Shown in pieces: positions 53,057 to 62,195 of a stretch of DNA of 64,000 bases. Source of the stretch: CAZNPU01 sp964575335 (GTDB taxonomy: Bacteria; Planctomycetota; Phycisphaerae; Phycisphaerales; SM1A02); contig CAZNPU010000001.1 of the NCBI GenBank assembly GCA_964575335.1, positions 186,001 through 250,000 of the forward strand, in the 5' to 3' direction. A program made the position numbers and the translations under genes. Position 1 is the stretch's first letter, and every line of letters starts with the position of its first letter. The notes below the pieces were generated by a model. That model saw nothing but the letters and a program-made list of their open reading frames with translations, had not been told where the DNA came from and searched no databases.

Positions 53057-53698
53057 ATGAAGACCGCTTCTTTGCGTGCCGTGCTTACGACCGGTGTTGT
53101 GCTTTTGTGCATTGTGATGACGCTGACCTATCAGGCCGGCGCGATGCAGAACGCTCGTCGTCCCACAGTGGTCGCCACCGTCAATCTCGAGATGGTGATG
53201 GAGAAGCTCCAGCAGCGCGCAGATGCGACCATCAGCCTGCAGCAGATGCAGTCGGAGATGCGTCAGGCGCTTGAACGCCGCGAACAGGAGCTGAAGCAGC
53301 TTGAAGCGAAGATCCTCGCCATGGAAGCGAATTCACCCGAGCGTCAGGCGGCTCAGGAAGAATTGGCCCAGGCCACGTTGCGCTTCCGTCATCAGCAGGC
53401 GTTTGATGAGAACAAGCTTGACATCGAACTGGCGCTGCTGCGGCAGGACCTGTATCGCAGTATCAAGCAGGCGCTGGCGCAGATGGCGCCCGCAGCGGGA
53501 TACGACATGGTGCTGGTGGATGATTCGATTGGTGAATTGATGGCGCGTCCCGACGGCCGCACCTCCCGTAACGCCCAGATCAGTCAGCAGATCAGCAGCC
53601 GTCGTCTTCTGTACGCCAGCCGCACGCTTGACATTACCGATGAACTGGTGGATCGCATGAACAACGCCTACAAGGCTGCAGGCGCAGGCCGCCGGTAA
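53057..53698 (+). CDS. OmpH/Skp family periplasmic chaperone, copy 1
   Basis: Chaperone expected to escort unfolded outer-membrane proteins from Sec to BamA. From ATG 53057 (CAGGA upstream) the 213 residues have a signal peptide followed by VVATVNLEMVMEKL and a long amphipathic coiled coil, the OmpH/Skp shape. It then ends in a conserved VLVDDSIGEL...LDITDELVDRMN. The paired short repeats and spacing match ompH2 downstream, pointing to a tandem duplication. Located directly behind bamA, as skp is in many Gram-negatives. Confidence 0.85.
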   Translation: MKTASLRAVLTTGVVLLCIVMTLTYQAGAMQNARRPTVVATVNLEMVMEKLQQRADATISLQQMQSEMRQALERREQELKQLEAKILAMEANSPERQAAQEELAQATLRFRHQQAFDENKLDIELALLRQDLYRSIKQALAQMAPAAGYDMVLVDDSIGELMARPDGRTSRNAQISQQISSRRLLYASRTLDITDELVDRMNNAYKAAGAGRR

Positions 53699-53830
53699 CG
53701 AAGCGGCCGATTACTCGCCTGCACGCAGCATGCAGGCGACGGCAGGCGGCTGCTTGGCGCATCAGCGATTGGTGTTCAGCTCTCAACGTTCGTAACTTTC
53801 GATTGTTCTGCTTTCAAGAAGGTTTCCCCC

Positions 53831-54457
53831 ATGTCTGCTCGAATCAAGCACGCCAATTGGCCCTCGCTGATGATGCTGGGCCTCATCGTTGCGATCCTTG
53901 GCTATCAGGCGCTGGCCAGTCGAACGCCCGAAGCGGCAACGGCGCAGCCAAGTCTCATCGCCACGTTCGATCTGTACAGAACCTTCAAGTCGCTGGATGA
54001 GAAAAAGCAGGCTGACGCTGAGCTGCTGAAACTCAAGGACGAACTGGTAGCAACGCTTGAGGCACGCATGCAGGCCATCAAGCAGATGGAGGAAGAGCTT
54101 GCGCTGCACCAGCCGGGAAGCCCCAAGCATCGCGAACTGACCGAGCAGTGGGCGCGCGCATCGCACGAGCATCAGGCCGATGCGGAGTTCTATCAGCTCA
54201 AGCAGTCGCTGGAGGCGGGACGACGCGTCAACCAGATCTTTAACAACATCACCAAGGCAGCTGAGCAGCTTGCCAAAGAGCGCGGCTATGCGGTGGTGTT
54301 TGTGAAAGATTACATCAACGAGATTCGCCCCGGCACCGAAGATGAAGTGGAGCGGCAGATTCTCGAGCGCAGGATGATCTATGTCGATCCGAACATCGAT
54401 ATCACCGACGAACTGATCCGGCGCATGAATCAGTCGTTCCAGGCCACCAGAAATTGA
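53831..54457 (+). CDS. OmpH/Skp family periplasmic chaperone, copy 2
   Basis: Second skp-like gene of the operon, 208 residues. N-terminal signal anchor (LMMLGLIVAILGYQAL), then LIATFDLYRTFKSLDEKKQAD, a long coiled coil, and AVVFVKDYINEI...NIDITDELIRRMNQSF, which is the same ending as copy 1. The two proteins are clearly paralogous but diverged. Two neighbouring copies suggest client specialisation or a hetero-oligomer; this is inference. Confidence 0.83.
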   Translation: MSARIKHANWPSLMMLGLIVAILGYQALASRTPEAATAQPSLIATFDLYRTFKSLDEKKQADAELLKLKDELVATLEARMQAIKQMEEELALHQPGSPKHRELTEQWARASHEHQADAEFYQLKQSLEAGRRVNQIFNNITKAAEQLAKERGYAVVFVKDYINEIRPGTEDEVERQILERRMIYVDPNIDITDELIRRMNQSFQATRN

Positions 54458-54580
54458 CGCTGCAAACGCCGCGTCGTTGTGCGGCAATTCGTCGGCAGCG
54501 CTTCCAGGTACAAGCACGCACGCAGCATCGGGTTATCTCAGCATGCATTCTTGCTGAACGTGCCTGTCATCATCATGCAC

Positions 54581-55609
54581 ATGAGCCAACTGACGTTCAC
54601 CACACAGCAGCTTGCCCAGCAGCTTGGCGGAACGCTGCATGGTCCGGGCGAGGTCGTCATCACCGGCGTACAGTCGCTGGTCGACGCCGGGCCGGGCGAT
54701 GTGTCGTTCATCATTGACGCGCGCTACGCACGCGCCTGGTCGGAATCGAAAGCCGGTGCGGTGATTGTGTCCGACGGGCTCGAAGTAGACGCAGCGGATG
54801 GGCGGCCTCGAATTGTCGTCCCCAATGCTGAACTGGCGACTGCCCGCGTTCTGGAACTATTTCAGCAACCGGAATGGGGGCCGGAGCCTGGCGTCGACCC
54901 CACGGCGAGAATTCATCCCACCGCCACGCTTGGCCAGCAGGTTCGCATCGGTGCATATGTCAGCGTCGGACCAGGCTGCCGCATCGGCAACGGCGTTGTG
55001 CTGCACGACGGCGTGCGGTTGTATGCCAACGTGACGATCGGCGATGGGTGCGTGCTGCACGCCAATACTGTCATCCGCGATCGCTGCACGCTCGGCCGGG
55101 GCGTCATTTTGCATCAGAACGTCTCAATCGGCGCGGATGGGTTCGGCTATCGCCCGGCCCCGAATGGCGCAGGTTTGATCAAAATCCCGCATATTGGCAC
55201 GGTAATCATCGAAGATGGCGTTGAAATCGGTGCCAATTCGTGCGTTGACAGGGGAAAGTTCGGGCCAACGGTGATCGGGGCGGGAACCAAAATCGACAAC
55301 CTCTGCCAAATCGGGCATAATTGTCGCATCGGCCGCTGCTGTGTGATCGCGGGTTGCACCGGCCTTTCCGGGTCGGTGACGGTGGGCGACGGGGTGCAGA
55401 TGGGCGGGGCGTGCGGCATCGCTGATCACGTGACGATTGGAAGCGGCGCCAGGATTGGCGGGTTTTCGATGGTGATACGTGATGTGATGCCGGGGCAGAC
55501 GGTTCTCGGCCATCCCGCTGAAGATGGCAGAACTGCATTGCGTCAGTGGGCGTGCGTTCGTAAACTACCGGGTCTGCTGCAACAATTATCGAAAGAGCGG
55601 CCGGCGTAA
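54581..55609 (+). CDS. lpxD: LpxD-type N-acyltransferase, copy 2
   Basis: Third step of lipid A synthesis, transferring a hydroxyacyl chain to the amine of UDP-3-O-acylglucosamine. The 342 residues are close to E. coli LpxD (341). MSQLTFTTQQLAQQLGG opens the N-terminal domain; the beta helix has GADGFGYR and IPHIGTVIIEDGVEIGANSCVDRG, and the catalytic histidine is in CQIGHNCRIG. ATGs at 54575 and 54581 are both possible. It is placed between ompH2 and lpxC-fabZ, the normal lpx operon, so this is probably the main LpxD. Confidence 0.94.
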   Translation: MSQLTFTTQQLAQQLGGTLHGPGEVVITGVQSLVDAGPGDVSFIIDARYARAWSESKAGAVIVSDGLEVDAADGRPRIVVPNAELATARVLELFQQPEWGPEPGVDPTARIHPTATLGQQVRIGAYVSVGPGCRIGNGVVLHDGVRLYANVTIGDGCVLHANTVIRDRCTLGRGVILHQNVSIGADGFGYRPAPNGAGLIKIPHIGTVIIEDGVEIGANSCVDRGKFGPTVIGAGTKIDNLCQIGHNCRIGRCCVIAGCTGLSGSVTVGDGVQMGGACGIADHVTIGSGARIGGFSMVIRDVMPGQTVLGHPAEDGRTALRQWACVRKLPGLLQQLSKERPA

Positions 55610-55695
55610 CCCGTTCAAGTCAGGCTGGGCCTGCAAAGAGCCGTCGGCCACAATCACTGCGACACTTCGCTTCCTTGCTCCGTTCTATCGGTGCC

Positions 55696-57051
55696 ATGCT
55701 TCACGCGCTGGATCACAATCAAATGACCTCGAATGCGGTGGCAAAACAGCACACGCTGGCTGGAGAGGTAACGGTACGCGGCAAGGGGCTGCTGCTGGGT
55801 GAAGACGCGACGGTGACCATCAAGCCCGCCCCGGTGAACCACGGCATCGTGTTCGTGCGCGTTGATCTCGATCCGCCCGTGCAGCTTCCTGCGCTGGTCA
55901 CCAATGTTGCGGAACGCGCCCGGCGCACGACGCTCAAGGTCGGCAACGCCACCGTCGAAACCATCGAGCACTGCATGTCGGCCTTCGCTGGCCTGCGCAT
56001 TGACAACGCGCTGGTTGAGATCGATGGCCCGGAATTGCCCTGCGGCGACGGGTCGGCAGCGCCGTTTGTCGAGCCGATGCTCGAAGTCGGCATGGTCGAG
56101 CAGGACGCGCCCAGGCGAATCTTCAAAATCACCGAACCGCTCATCGTGGAAGAGGGCGATGCGATGGTCGCAGCGTTCCCCAACCAGCAGGATGAGTTCC
56201 AAGTTGTGTTCGATCTGGATTACGGCGCCAACTCGCACCGCATCAAACGCCAGACTCAGTCATTCGCGTTCAATAACGGCAGTTATCTGCATGACATCTG
56301 CCGGGCGCGAACCTACAGCCTGCGCGAGGAAGCGCAAGCCCTGTGGGAGCGGGGGATGTGCCGGCATCTCACGCCCAAGGACGTGCTGGTGATTGGCGAC
56401 GACGGGCCGATTGATAACGCCTACCGGTTCGACAACGAGCCGGTGCGGCACAAGATCGTGGACTTTCTGGGAGATCTTTATCTCATCGGCGGCGAGGTGC
56501 ATGGGCGGTTTGTCGCCCATCGCTCGGGCCATTCGCTCAACCGCAGAATGTGCCTGAAGATTCTCGAGCAGGCCGAGGCGAAGCGGCGAAGTGAACTGAC
56601 GCTGCGCGGCCGCGAACTCGACATCCGCAGCATCCAGCGCATCATGCCGCACCGCTATCCCATGCTGCTGGTCGATCGCGTGCTGGAAGTGGACGGTGAC
56701 CGGCGAGCCATCGGCGTCAAGAACGTGACCATTAACGAGCCGTTCTTTCAGGGACATTATCCGGGAACGCCGATCATGCCTGGTGTGTTGCTGGTGGAGG
56801 CCATGGCCCAGATGGGCGGCCTTCTGATGAGTCAGAAACTGGAACACACCGGCAAAATCGCAGTGTTGTTGAGTCTTGACAAGGTGAAATTGCGTCGCCC
56901 GGTCACGCCCGGCGATCAGGTGATACTGGAAGCCGAGGCGGTGCAGGCCAAGGCGAGGACCGGCACGCTGAAGTGCCGCGCGTTCGTCGGCGACAAGCTT
57001 GCCGCCGAAGCACAGATTCGATTCATGATGGTTGATGCGGAACAGGAGTAA
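55696..57051 (+). CDS. lpxC/fabZ: LpxC-FabZ fusion (UDP-3-O-acyl-GlcNAc deacetylase / 3-hydroxyacyl-ACP dehydratase)
   Basis: Bifunctional protein of 451 residues that joins the committed step of lipid A synthesis with fatty acid elongation. LpxC half (about 18-300): zinc ligands H92 (TIEHCMSAFAG), H252 and D256 (HKIVDFLGD), and the catalytic H279 (SGHSLN). FabZ half (about 308-451): H319 in RIMPHRYPMLLVDR and E368 in GVLLVEAMAQ, both catalytic. The same fusion is known in Bacteroidetes and some planctomycetes. Starts at 55696 or 55723. It sits between lpxD2 and lpxA2. Confidence 0.95.
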   Translation: MLHALDHNQMTSNAVAKQHTLAGEVTVRGKGLLLGEDATVTIKPAPVNHGIVFVRVDLDPPVQLPALVTNVAERARRTTLKVGNATVETIEHCMSAFAGLRIDNALVEIDGPELPCGDGSAAPFVEPMLEVGMVEQDAPRRIFKITEPLIVEEGDAMVAAFPNQQDEFQVVFDLDYGANSHRIKRQTQSFAFNNGSYLHDICRARTYSLREEAQALWERGMCRHLTPKDVLVIGDDGPIDNAYRFDNEPVRHKIVDFLGDLYLIGGEVHGRFVAHRSGHSLNRRMCLKILEQAEAKRRSELTLRGRELDIRSIQRIMPHRYPMLLVDRVLEVDGDRRAIGVKNVTINEPFFQGHYPGTPIMPGVLLVEAMAQMGGLLMSQKLEHTGKIAVLLSLDKVKLRRPVTPGDQVILEAEAVQAKARTGTLKCRAFVGDKLAAEAQIRFMMVDAEQE

Positions 57052-57183
57052 CTCAAGCGAAGCACACAGCATGCAGTCGGCGGTGACCCGCCCCGAACAT
57101 TTGATTCAGCTTTTTCTTCTTAAAACGTTCTGATTCGTGCATTTGGCGTTCAGCGTTCTGTTTTCTGCTTTTTCCAAGAGTTC

Positions 57184-58023
57184 ATGGCCACCATTCACCC
57201 CACAGCAATCGTTGATCCCACCGCGCAGTTGGCTGAAAGCGTGGTGGTCGGTCCATATTGCGTGATTGGTCAGGGGGTGGTGATTGGTGAGAATACCGTG
57301 CTGCACAACCACGTCACCGTGCAGTGCGATACCATCATGGGCTGCGGCAACACGCTGTATCCGTTTTCGGTCATCGGCGCCGATCCGCAGGATCGGAAAT
57401 ACCGCGGCGAGCGAACGATACTGGAAATCGGCGATCACAATCGGATTCGCGAGCATGTGACGATTCATCGCGGCACAGGAAACGGCGGCGGGGTGACGCG
57501 CATCGGCAATCGCAATCTGATCATGGTCGCGGTGCACATCGCCCATGACTGCTGGCTGGGCGACGACATCTGCATCGCCAATCAGGTCATGCTTGCTGGG
57601 CATGTGCGCATTGAAGACGGCGCCAATATCGGCGGGGGAGCGGGGCTGCACCATTTCACCACTGTCGGTTCATGTGCCTTTGTCGGCGGCCTGGCCCGCA
57701 TCACCAAGGACGTTCCGCCGTACATGATCGTTGAAGGCAATCCTGCCGAGGTGCGGGCGATCAACTCCATCGCTATGACCCGCCGAGGCTACAGCCCCGA
57801 GCATATCGACGCGATCAAGGACGCCTACAAGCGACTGTATCGTGAAAACGGCCCGCCAATGTCGGACAAGCTGATCGAGCTGAAACGCGAATACAGCGAT
57901 GTTCCTGCGGTGATTCGGCTCTGTGATGCGCTGGCGGCGGCGGCAGAGGGCGTACACGGCCGGGCGCTGGAGATCAAACGCGCCGACAACAAGCGCAACG
58001 GGCACATTGAGCCGATCCTGTGA
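57184..58023 (+). CDS. lpxA: LpxA-type UDP-GlcNAc acyltransferase, copy 2
   Basis: First step of lipid A synthesis. The 279 residues have the hexapeptide helix, the LpxA loop GADPQDRKYRGE, EHVTIHRGTGNGGG, the catalytic histidine in VAVHIAHDC, and the helix end YMIVEGNPAEVRAINSIAMTRRG, which matches E. coli LpxA more closely than copy 1. The last gene of the envelope operon. It is therefore the likely housekeeping LpxA, with copy 1 at 28042 the variant. Confidence 0.95.
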   Translation: MATIHPTAIVDPTAQLAESVVVGPYCVIGQGVVIGENTVLHNHVTVQCDTIMGCGNTLYPFSVIGADPQDRKYRGERTILEIGDHNRIREHVTIHRGTGNGGGVTRIGNRNLIMVAVHIAHDCWLGDDICIANQVMLAGHVRIEDGANIGGGAGLHHFTTVGSCAFVGGLARITKDVPPYMIVEGNPAEVRAINSIAMTRRGYSPEHIDAIKDAYKRLYRENGPPMSDKLIELKREYSDVPAVIRLCDALAAAAEGVHGRALEIKRADNKRNGHIEPIL

Positions 58024-58292
58024 ACGCCGTGCACGTGCAGCAGTAACGCATCCAAACCAGGGGCAGCGTGGGGCGGTGTGAGCTGAGCTTTGTTGTTCTC
58101 CAGCCTCACAGGCTGGGGGAAGCGCATGAGAAAGCTCGCCGTGAAGGCGAGCTGAAGGAATCAATATGCACACAAGACCACTGCGCCGACACGCGACGGT
58201 ACGGCCAGACGTTCCGACCCGAGGGCGGCAGGCGCTTATTGCATCAACGGCGCGCTGCTGATGGGCCGCCAGCTACGCCGCGACGCAATGCA

Positions 58293-58604
58293 TCAGTCAT
58301 CTTCGTCTTCGTCGTCGAGGAAGTCGTCCTCATCGTCGAGATCGTCGTCCTCCTCGTCGTCGAAGAAATCCTCATCATCTTCGTCGTCGAGATCGAGGTC
58401 GTCGTCATCGTCGAAGAAGTCCTCATCTTCATCCTCGTCGTCGTCCCATGCGACGGGTTGGAGAGGAAGACGCCCCAACTCGCGCGAATCGAGAACAGCG
58501 ATCTCACTGATGGCTGTGGTCGGGTCGAGTACGCCGAGGGTCAGGGCGAACTCCGCGCCGTTAAGTAAATCGTTTGCTGACAGGCAATCTGTTGCGAATG
58601 GCAT
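58293..58604 (-). CDS. Small protein with Asp/Glu-rich tail
   Basis: A 103-residue protein. The ATG at 58604 has GGGAGGT at an ideal distance, strong support for translation. The first 50 residues look globular (MPFATDCLSANDLL, ALTLGVLDPTTAISEIAV); the last half is almost only Asp, Glu, Phe and Leu, very acidic. Such tails bind calcium or basic partners, or mimic nucleic acid. The family is unknown to me. Spacing of FFDD and LDDEDD words suggests repeat expansion. Confidence 0.7.
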   Translation of the reverse strand: MPFATDCLSANDLLNGAEFALTLGVLDPTTAISEIAVLDSRELGRLPLQPVAWDDDEDEDEDFFDDDDDLDLDDEDDEDFFDDEEDDDLDDEDDFLDDEDEDD

Positions 58605-59395
58605 TGGTTACCTCCCAAGGATCGGCACGTCTGTGACGCCCTTAGCGGGCCGTATTGGATCGATTTCGCTGAGGTTGTCAACCCCAAACCGACCCTCAAC
58701 TTCACGAACTTTCCGGGTTTGTTGCAGCGGTCTGGTGAACTGCCGGAATTCCGCGATTATTTCCGGTCCGTTGGCGTCCGTTCCGATGGTTCAAATCTGT
58801 TTGCGACACGCAGAAACGTCGTGTCTACCTGTTCAATAACTCCTGAAACTGAAAGACGGTTGAAACCCCTCTTACGGGTGCCGCCATTGTAGCCCTGATT
58901 GTTGCGGCAATCGGCATGTCAAACATCACTGACGCTGTTTCTTGGACGCAGCGCGAAGAATCCGGGCGGCGGCTGCTGAAACACATCGGCAAGGCGCGGG
59001 CGCAGGCTGTCCAGCCGCGTGCAGAATTGCCGGCGCTCGTTGACTGCAACGCGTTGGGCAGCAATTGACTTCGGGATCGAACTGCCGGAGGGTAAGCGGC
59101 TGCTGGCTATTGCGCAACTCACGTCCATCAAAGCAGTTGACTCCACGCTTACAGATCGGACTCACCCCTGCCCAGGCAGGATCAAACCGGACCTGCAATC
59201 AACAGGCGGTCAATCGGTTCAGGTGCGTTCTGCCACATCAGGCCATATGGGTAGCGATATCGAGATCGAGCCGGAATTGACCGGGCCTGATCGGAAATGT
59301 GGAGTCAGTCTGTCCGAGCCTGGCCTGTCATCGGCGGCTGCGCTGCTGATGTGCTGGCTTGGTTGATTGGTTGGGCGTTTTTTGCTTGCTGGCCG
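58605..59395. other. Gene-free interval of about 790 bp
   Basis: Several short frames on both strands but none with a ribosome site, start and conserved motif. It may hold a decayed gene, which I cannot identify. Confidence 0.45.
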
Positions 59396-60250
59396 CTATT
59401 GCTGCTGCTGCGATTCGATTCCGGCGGCTTCGGCATCGAGATACCACTTCAGTTCGCCGTTGAGCGGATGAATGCCACGAATGGGTGTCGCATCGACGGG
59501 TTCTTCCGCCTTTGCTGCTCTCGCCAGCGCAGCAGCCTTGGCCTGACCGGTCACCAGGACCGCGATAAAGCGGCTGGCGTTGATGAGCGGGAAGGTCATC
59601 GTGATGCGTTCACTGGGTGTGGCATTTGCAGCCACATTGAATCGCACCAGTCGTCGCATCTCATGCAGCGCTTCGGAATGTGGAAACAGACTTGCGGTGT
59701 GGCCGTCGGCTCCCATTCCCAGCAGCACGTAATCCAGCCGATCCTGTCCCTTCTCACGCCATGCCAGGGCATCGCGAAGCTGTCGTTCGTATTCCACATC
59801 CCCGGTAGGCGACATGGCGAACATCGGATGCACCTGTTCGGTTGGGATGTCCGCGTGATCGACGATGGTTTCGCTGATGGCGCGAAAGTTCGATTGAGGA
59901 TGATCGAACGGCACGCATCGCTCATCGACCATCCACAGGTGCGTTCGCCGCCACGGCAGACGCCGATAGTTGGGGTCGTACATCAGACGCTCGTACAGCG
60001 GCTGCGGTGTGGAACCGCCGGACAACGCCAGATGAAAATCGCCAAACTGCCGCACACAGTTTTCTGCGTGCACGACAAGGTCAGCTGCGAGCTTGTCGAT
60101 CAACTCGTCGGCAGTTTCCGTAACGATGACCTCGCCCGGCAAGGGGGGGCCGACCAGTTGGCGCTTCACCAGGTCGTATGGTTCAGGAGTGCGGTGTGTT
60201 GCGCTGGACTGCGCCTCGTGACGAGGTGGATGGTGGGAAGCTTCGCTCAT
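59396..60250 (-). CDS. pgl: 6-phosphogluconolactonase
   Basis: Pentose phosphate pathway enzyme hydrolysing 6-phosphogluconolactone. The 284-residue protein belongs to the SugarP_isomerase-fold group: GDFHLALSGGSTPQPLYERL (phosphate loop), WMVDERCVPFDHPQSNF, and LLGMGADGHTASLFPHS, the hallmark of Pgl. A roughly 20-residue His/Ser/Pro-rich N-terminus precedes the domain. Starts at 60250 or 60262. No zwf or gnd nearby. Confidence 0.93.
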   Translation of the reverse strand: MSEASHHPPRHEAQSSATHRTPEPYDLVKRQLVGPPLPGEVIVTETADELIDKLAADLVVHAENCVRQFGDFHLALSGGSTPQPLYERLMYDPNYRRLPWRRTHLWMVDERCVPFDHPQSNFRAISETIVDHADIPTEQVHPMFAMSPTGDVEYERQLRDALAWREKGQDRLDYVLLGMGADGHTASLFPHSEALHEMRRLVRFNVAANATPSERITMTFPLINASRFIAVLVTGQAKAAALARAAKAEEPVDATPIRGIHPLNGELKWYLDAEAAGIESQQQQ

Positions 60251-60572
60251 GCCGCACGTCATGATTGCACGAGCAAGGCTGTTTGACCACCGCTTCCTGC
60301 ATCGCAGATGGCTGGGAAACCAAAAAGCCGGCACCCAACAGCAGCAACGGGCAGATGGAAGGCCGATTTACGCCAAATTGCCCGATTTGGAAGAAATTGG
60401 GCTGTGCTGGCCGCCGTTCGTACAGTTAACCAGGAAGCAACCGATGGATGGGCGACGATGAATGAATTGGGTGATGGGCGGATAAGGCAAACGCCCGGTC
60501 AGGATGATTCGCTGTCTGTCTGTTTGTCTTGCTGTCTGACACACGATCGGCACCCCGAACTGGAGCACACAC
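60251..60572. other. Gene-free interval of about 320 bp
   Basis: Divergent promoter region between pgl and the prenyltransferase-fold gene. Nothing specific seen. Confidence 0.45.
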
Positions 60573-62036
60573 ATGACAACCGTCGCGTTTCCGAACAAAT
60601 GCAGATTCACGCCCCGCCTGCGCCGCATGGCGGTCGCGGCGATGCTGGCCGGTGGAATTGCCTGCAGCGGGCTGCAGAACCTGGCGGTTGGTCAAGCGCC
60701 TGCCGAGCCGGAACAACAAGGCGCGACGGTGAAGCCGCCCTCGGCTGATGAAGTCTTCAAAGACCCCGAAACGCCGCTGGACAGCCGCGTCAAGCCGGAT
60801 CGCGTGACCGAGCAGCCGCTGCCGCCGCTACCGCAGCAGGTCATATTGCCCAAGCCGCCGGTCTTTGAATTAAGCAGCGACCCTTCACAGGTGCCGATCG
60901 ACGCGGAGCGATGGAGCAAGGCGCGGGAAGCGCTGCAGCGAGGTTTGGCGTATCTGCGCTCCCAGCAGGATGAACACGGCGGATGGGGCGCAGACATGCA
61001 GGCAGCGCCGACCGATCAACCCGATCGGCCTTCACCCGTGTCAGTTGCGGTGACGGCGCTGGCCATCAAGGCCTTCGTGCAGGCTGATCGCAATGCGCTG
61101 GAGGATGACCGCATTCAACAGGCCCTGGCGATGGTGCTTCGGGCGCAGCAGGAAGACGGTTCGTTCGACACCGGCAGTTTGGCGAACTACGTCACGTCGT
61201 CGGTGGTGATGGCCTTGGCGAGCGTGGATGATCCGATGCTGCGCGATGAAATCACCCAGGCTGTGCAGTGGCTGCAGGCCAGCCAGTGGGATCAGAGCGA
61301 AGGTCTCAGTGCGCGACAGGACTGGTTTGGCGGTGCGGGCTATGGACGGCACGGCCGGCCGGATATGTCCAACACGCAGATGATGCTCGATGCGCTGTAC
61401 GACGCGGGATTGAGTCCTGATGAGCCGGCATTTCAAAAAGCGCTTGCCTTTGCCAGCCGCGCTCAGAATCTGAAAGCCACCAACCCGGCTCCGTGGGCCG
61501 GCAACGACGGCGGATTCATCTACACGCCCGCCAACGGCGGCGAATCGTTTGCCAGTGAAGCGGCGGGGGAGGGCCGCTACGGCGAAAACGTGCCCGCTGG
61601 TCAACCCCGCAGTTTGCGCAGCTATGGCTCCATGACTTATGCAGGCTTCAAGAGCATGCTGTACGCGGGGCTCTCGCCCGATGATGTGCGCGTACGTGCT
61701 GCATTCGACTGGGTGCGCAACAACTGGACGTTCGATGAAAACCCCGGCCTGGGCCAGCAGGGGCTGTATTACTACTACCACACCATGGCCCGCGCTCTGA
61801 CGATCGCCCAGCAGCACGAAATCACCGATGCCCAAGGCAAGGTGCACAACTGGCGGGAAGAGATGATCGATGCCCTGTTGGCCCGACAGCGCGACGACGG
61901 CAGTTGGGTGAACGCTGCAGCCCCGCGCTGGGAAGAAGGCTCGCCGGTGCTGGCGACGATCTACAGCGTGCTTGTCCTGGAAGAGATACTCAAGCCGGTC
62001 GGCGCAGTGCCGGCAGCGGGCAGTTTGGCGCCTTGA
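60573..62036 (+). CDS. Secreted prenyltransferase/squalene-oxidase-fold protein
   Basis: A 487-residue exported protein. After a signal peptide (MTTVAFPNKCRFTPRLRRMAVAAMLAGG) and a Pro-rich stretch, the body is an alpha-alpha toroid with QW-like repeats: GLAYLRSQQDEHGGWG, RAQQEDGSFDTGS and LLARQRDDGSWVNA. These are the squalene-hopene cyclase/prenyltransferase repeats, but the catalytic DxDD of cyclases is not seen, so this is a structural relative. Such secreted forms are common in planctomycetes. Function unknown. Confidence 0.83.
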   Translation: MTTVAFPNKCRFTPRLRRMAVAAMLAGGIACSGLQNLAVGQAPAEPEQQGATVKPPSADEVFKDPETPLDSRVKPDRVTEQPLPPLPQQVILPKPPVFELSSDPSQVPIDAERWSKAREALQRGLAYLRSQQDEHGGWGADMQAAPTDQPDRPSPVSVAVTALAIKAFVQADRNALEDDRIQQALAMVLRAQQEDGSFDTGSLANYVTSSVVMALASVDDPMLRDEITQAVQWLQASQWDQSEGLSARQDWFGGAGYGRHGRPDMSNTQMMLDALYDAGLSPDEPAFQKALAFASRAQNLKATNPAPWAGNDGGFIYTPANGGESFASEAAGEGRYGENVPAGQPRSLRSYGSMTYAGFKSMLYAGLSPDDVRVRAAFDWVRNNWTFDENPGLGQQGLYYYYHTMARALTIAQQHEITDAQGKVHNWREEMIDALLARQRDDGSWVNAAAPRWEEGSPVLATIYSVLVLEEILKPVGAVPAAGSLAP

Positions 62037-62082
62037 CCTTCTTGATGATGAAGTCCTCGCAGCAGATTCCAGACTGTGATGT

Positions 62083-62111
62083 GCCATCACAAAGCATGCC
62101 ATCACAAAGCA
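62083..62111. repeat. Short direct repeat of 14 bp
   Basis: GCCATCACAAAGCA occurs at 62083-62096 and again at 62098-62111. It lies just after the stop at 62036 and has no obvious role. Confidence 0.6.
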
Positions 62112-62195
62112 GATGATTGATCCGGAAATGCCAGGCTGCTTCTTGTGATGTTTATCGTCTGCATGGATGACTGCGGTGGTGGCTGCTGAGTGCTG

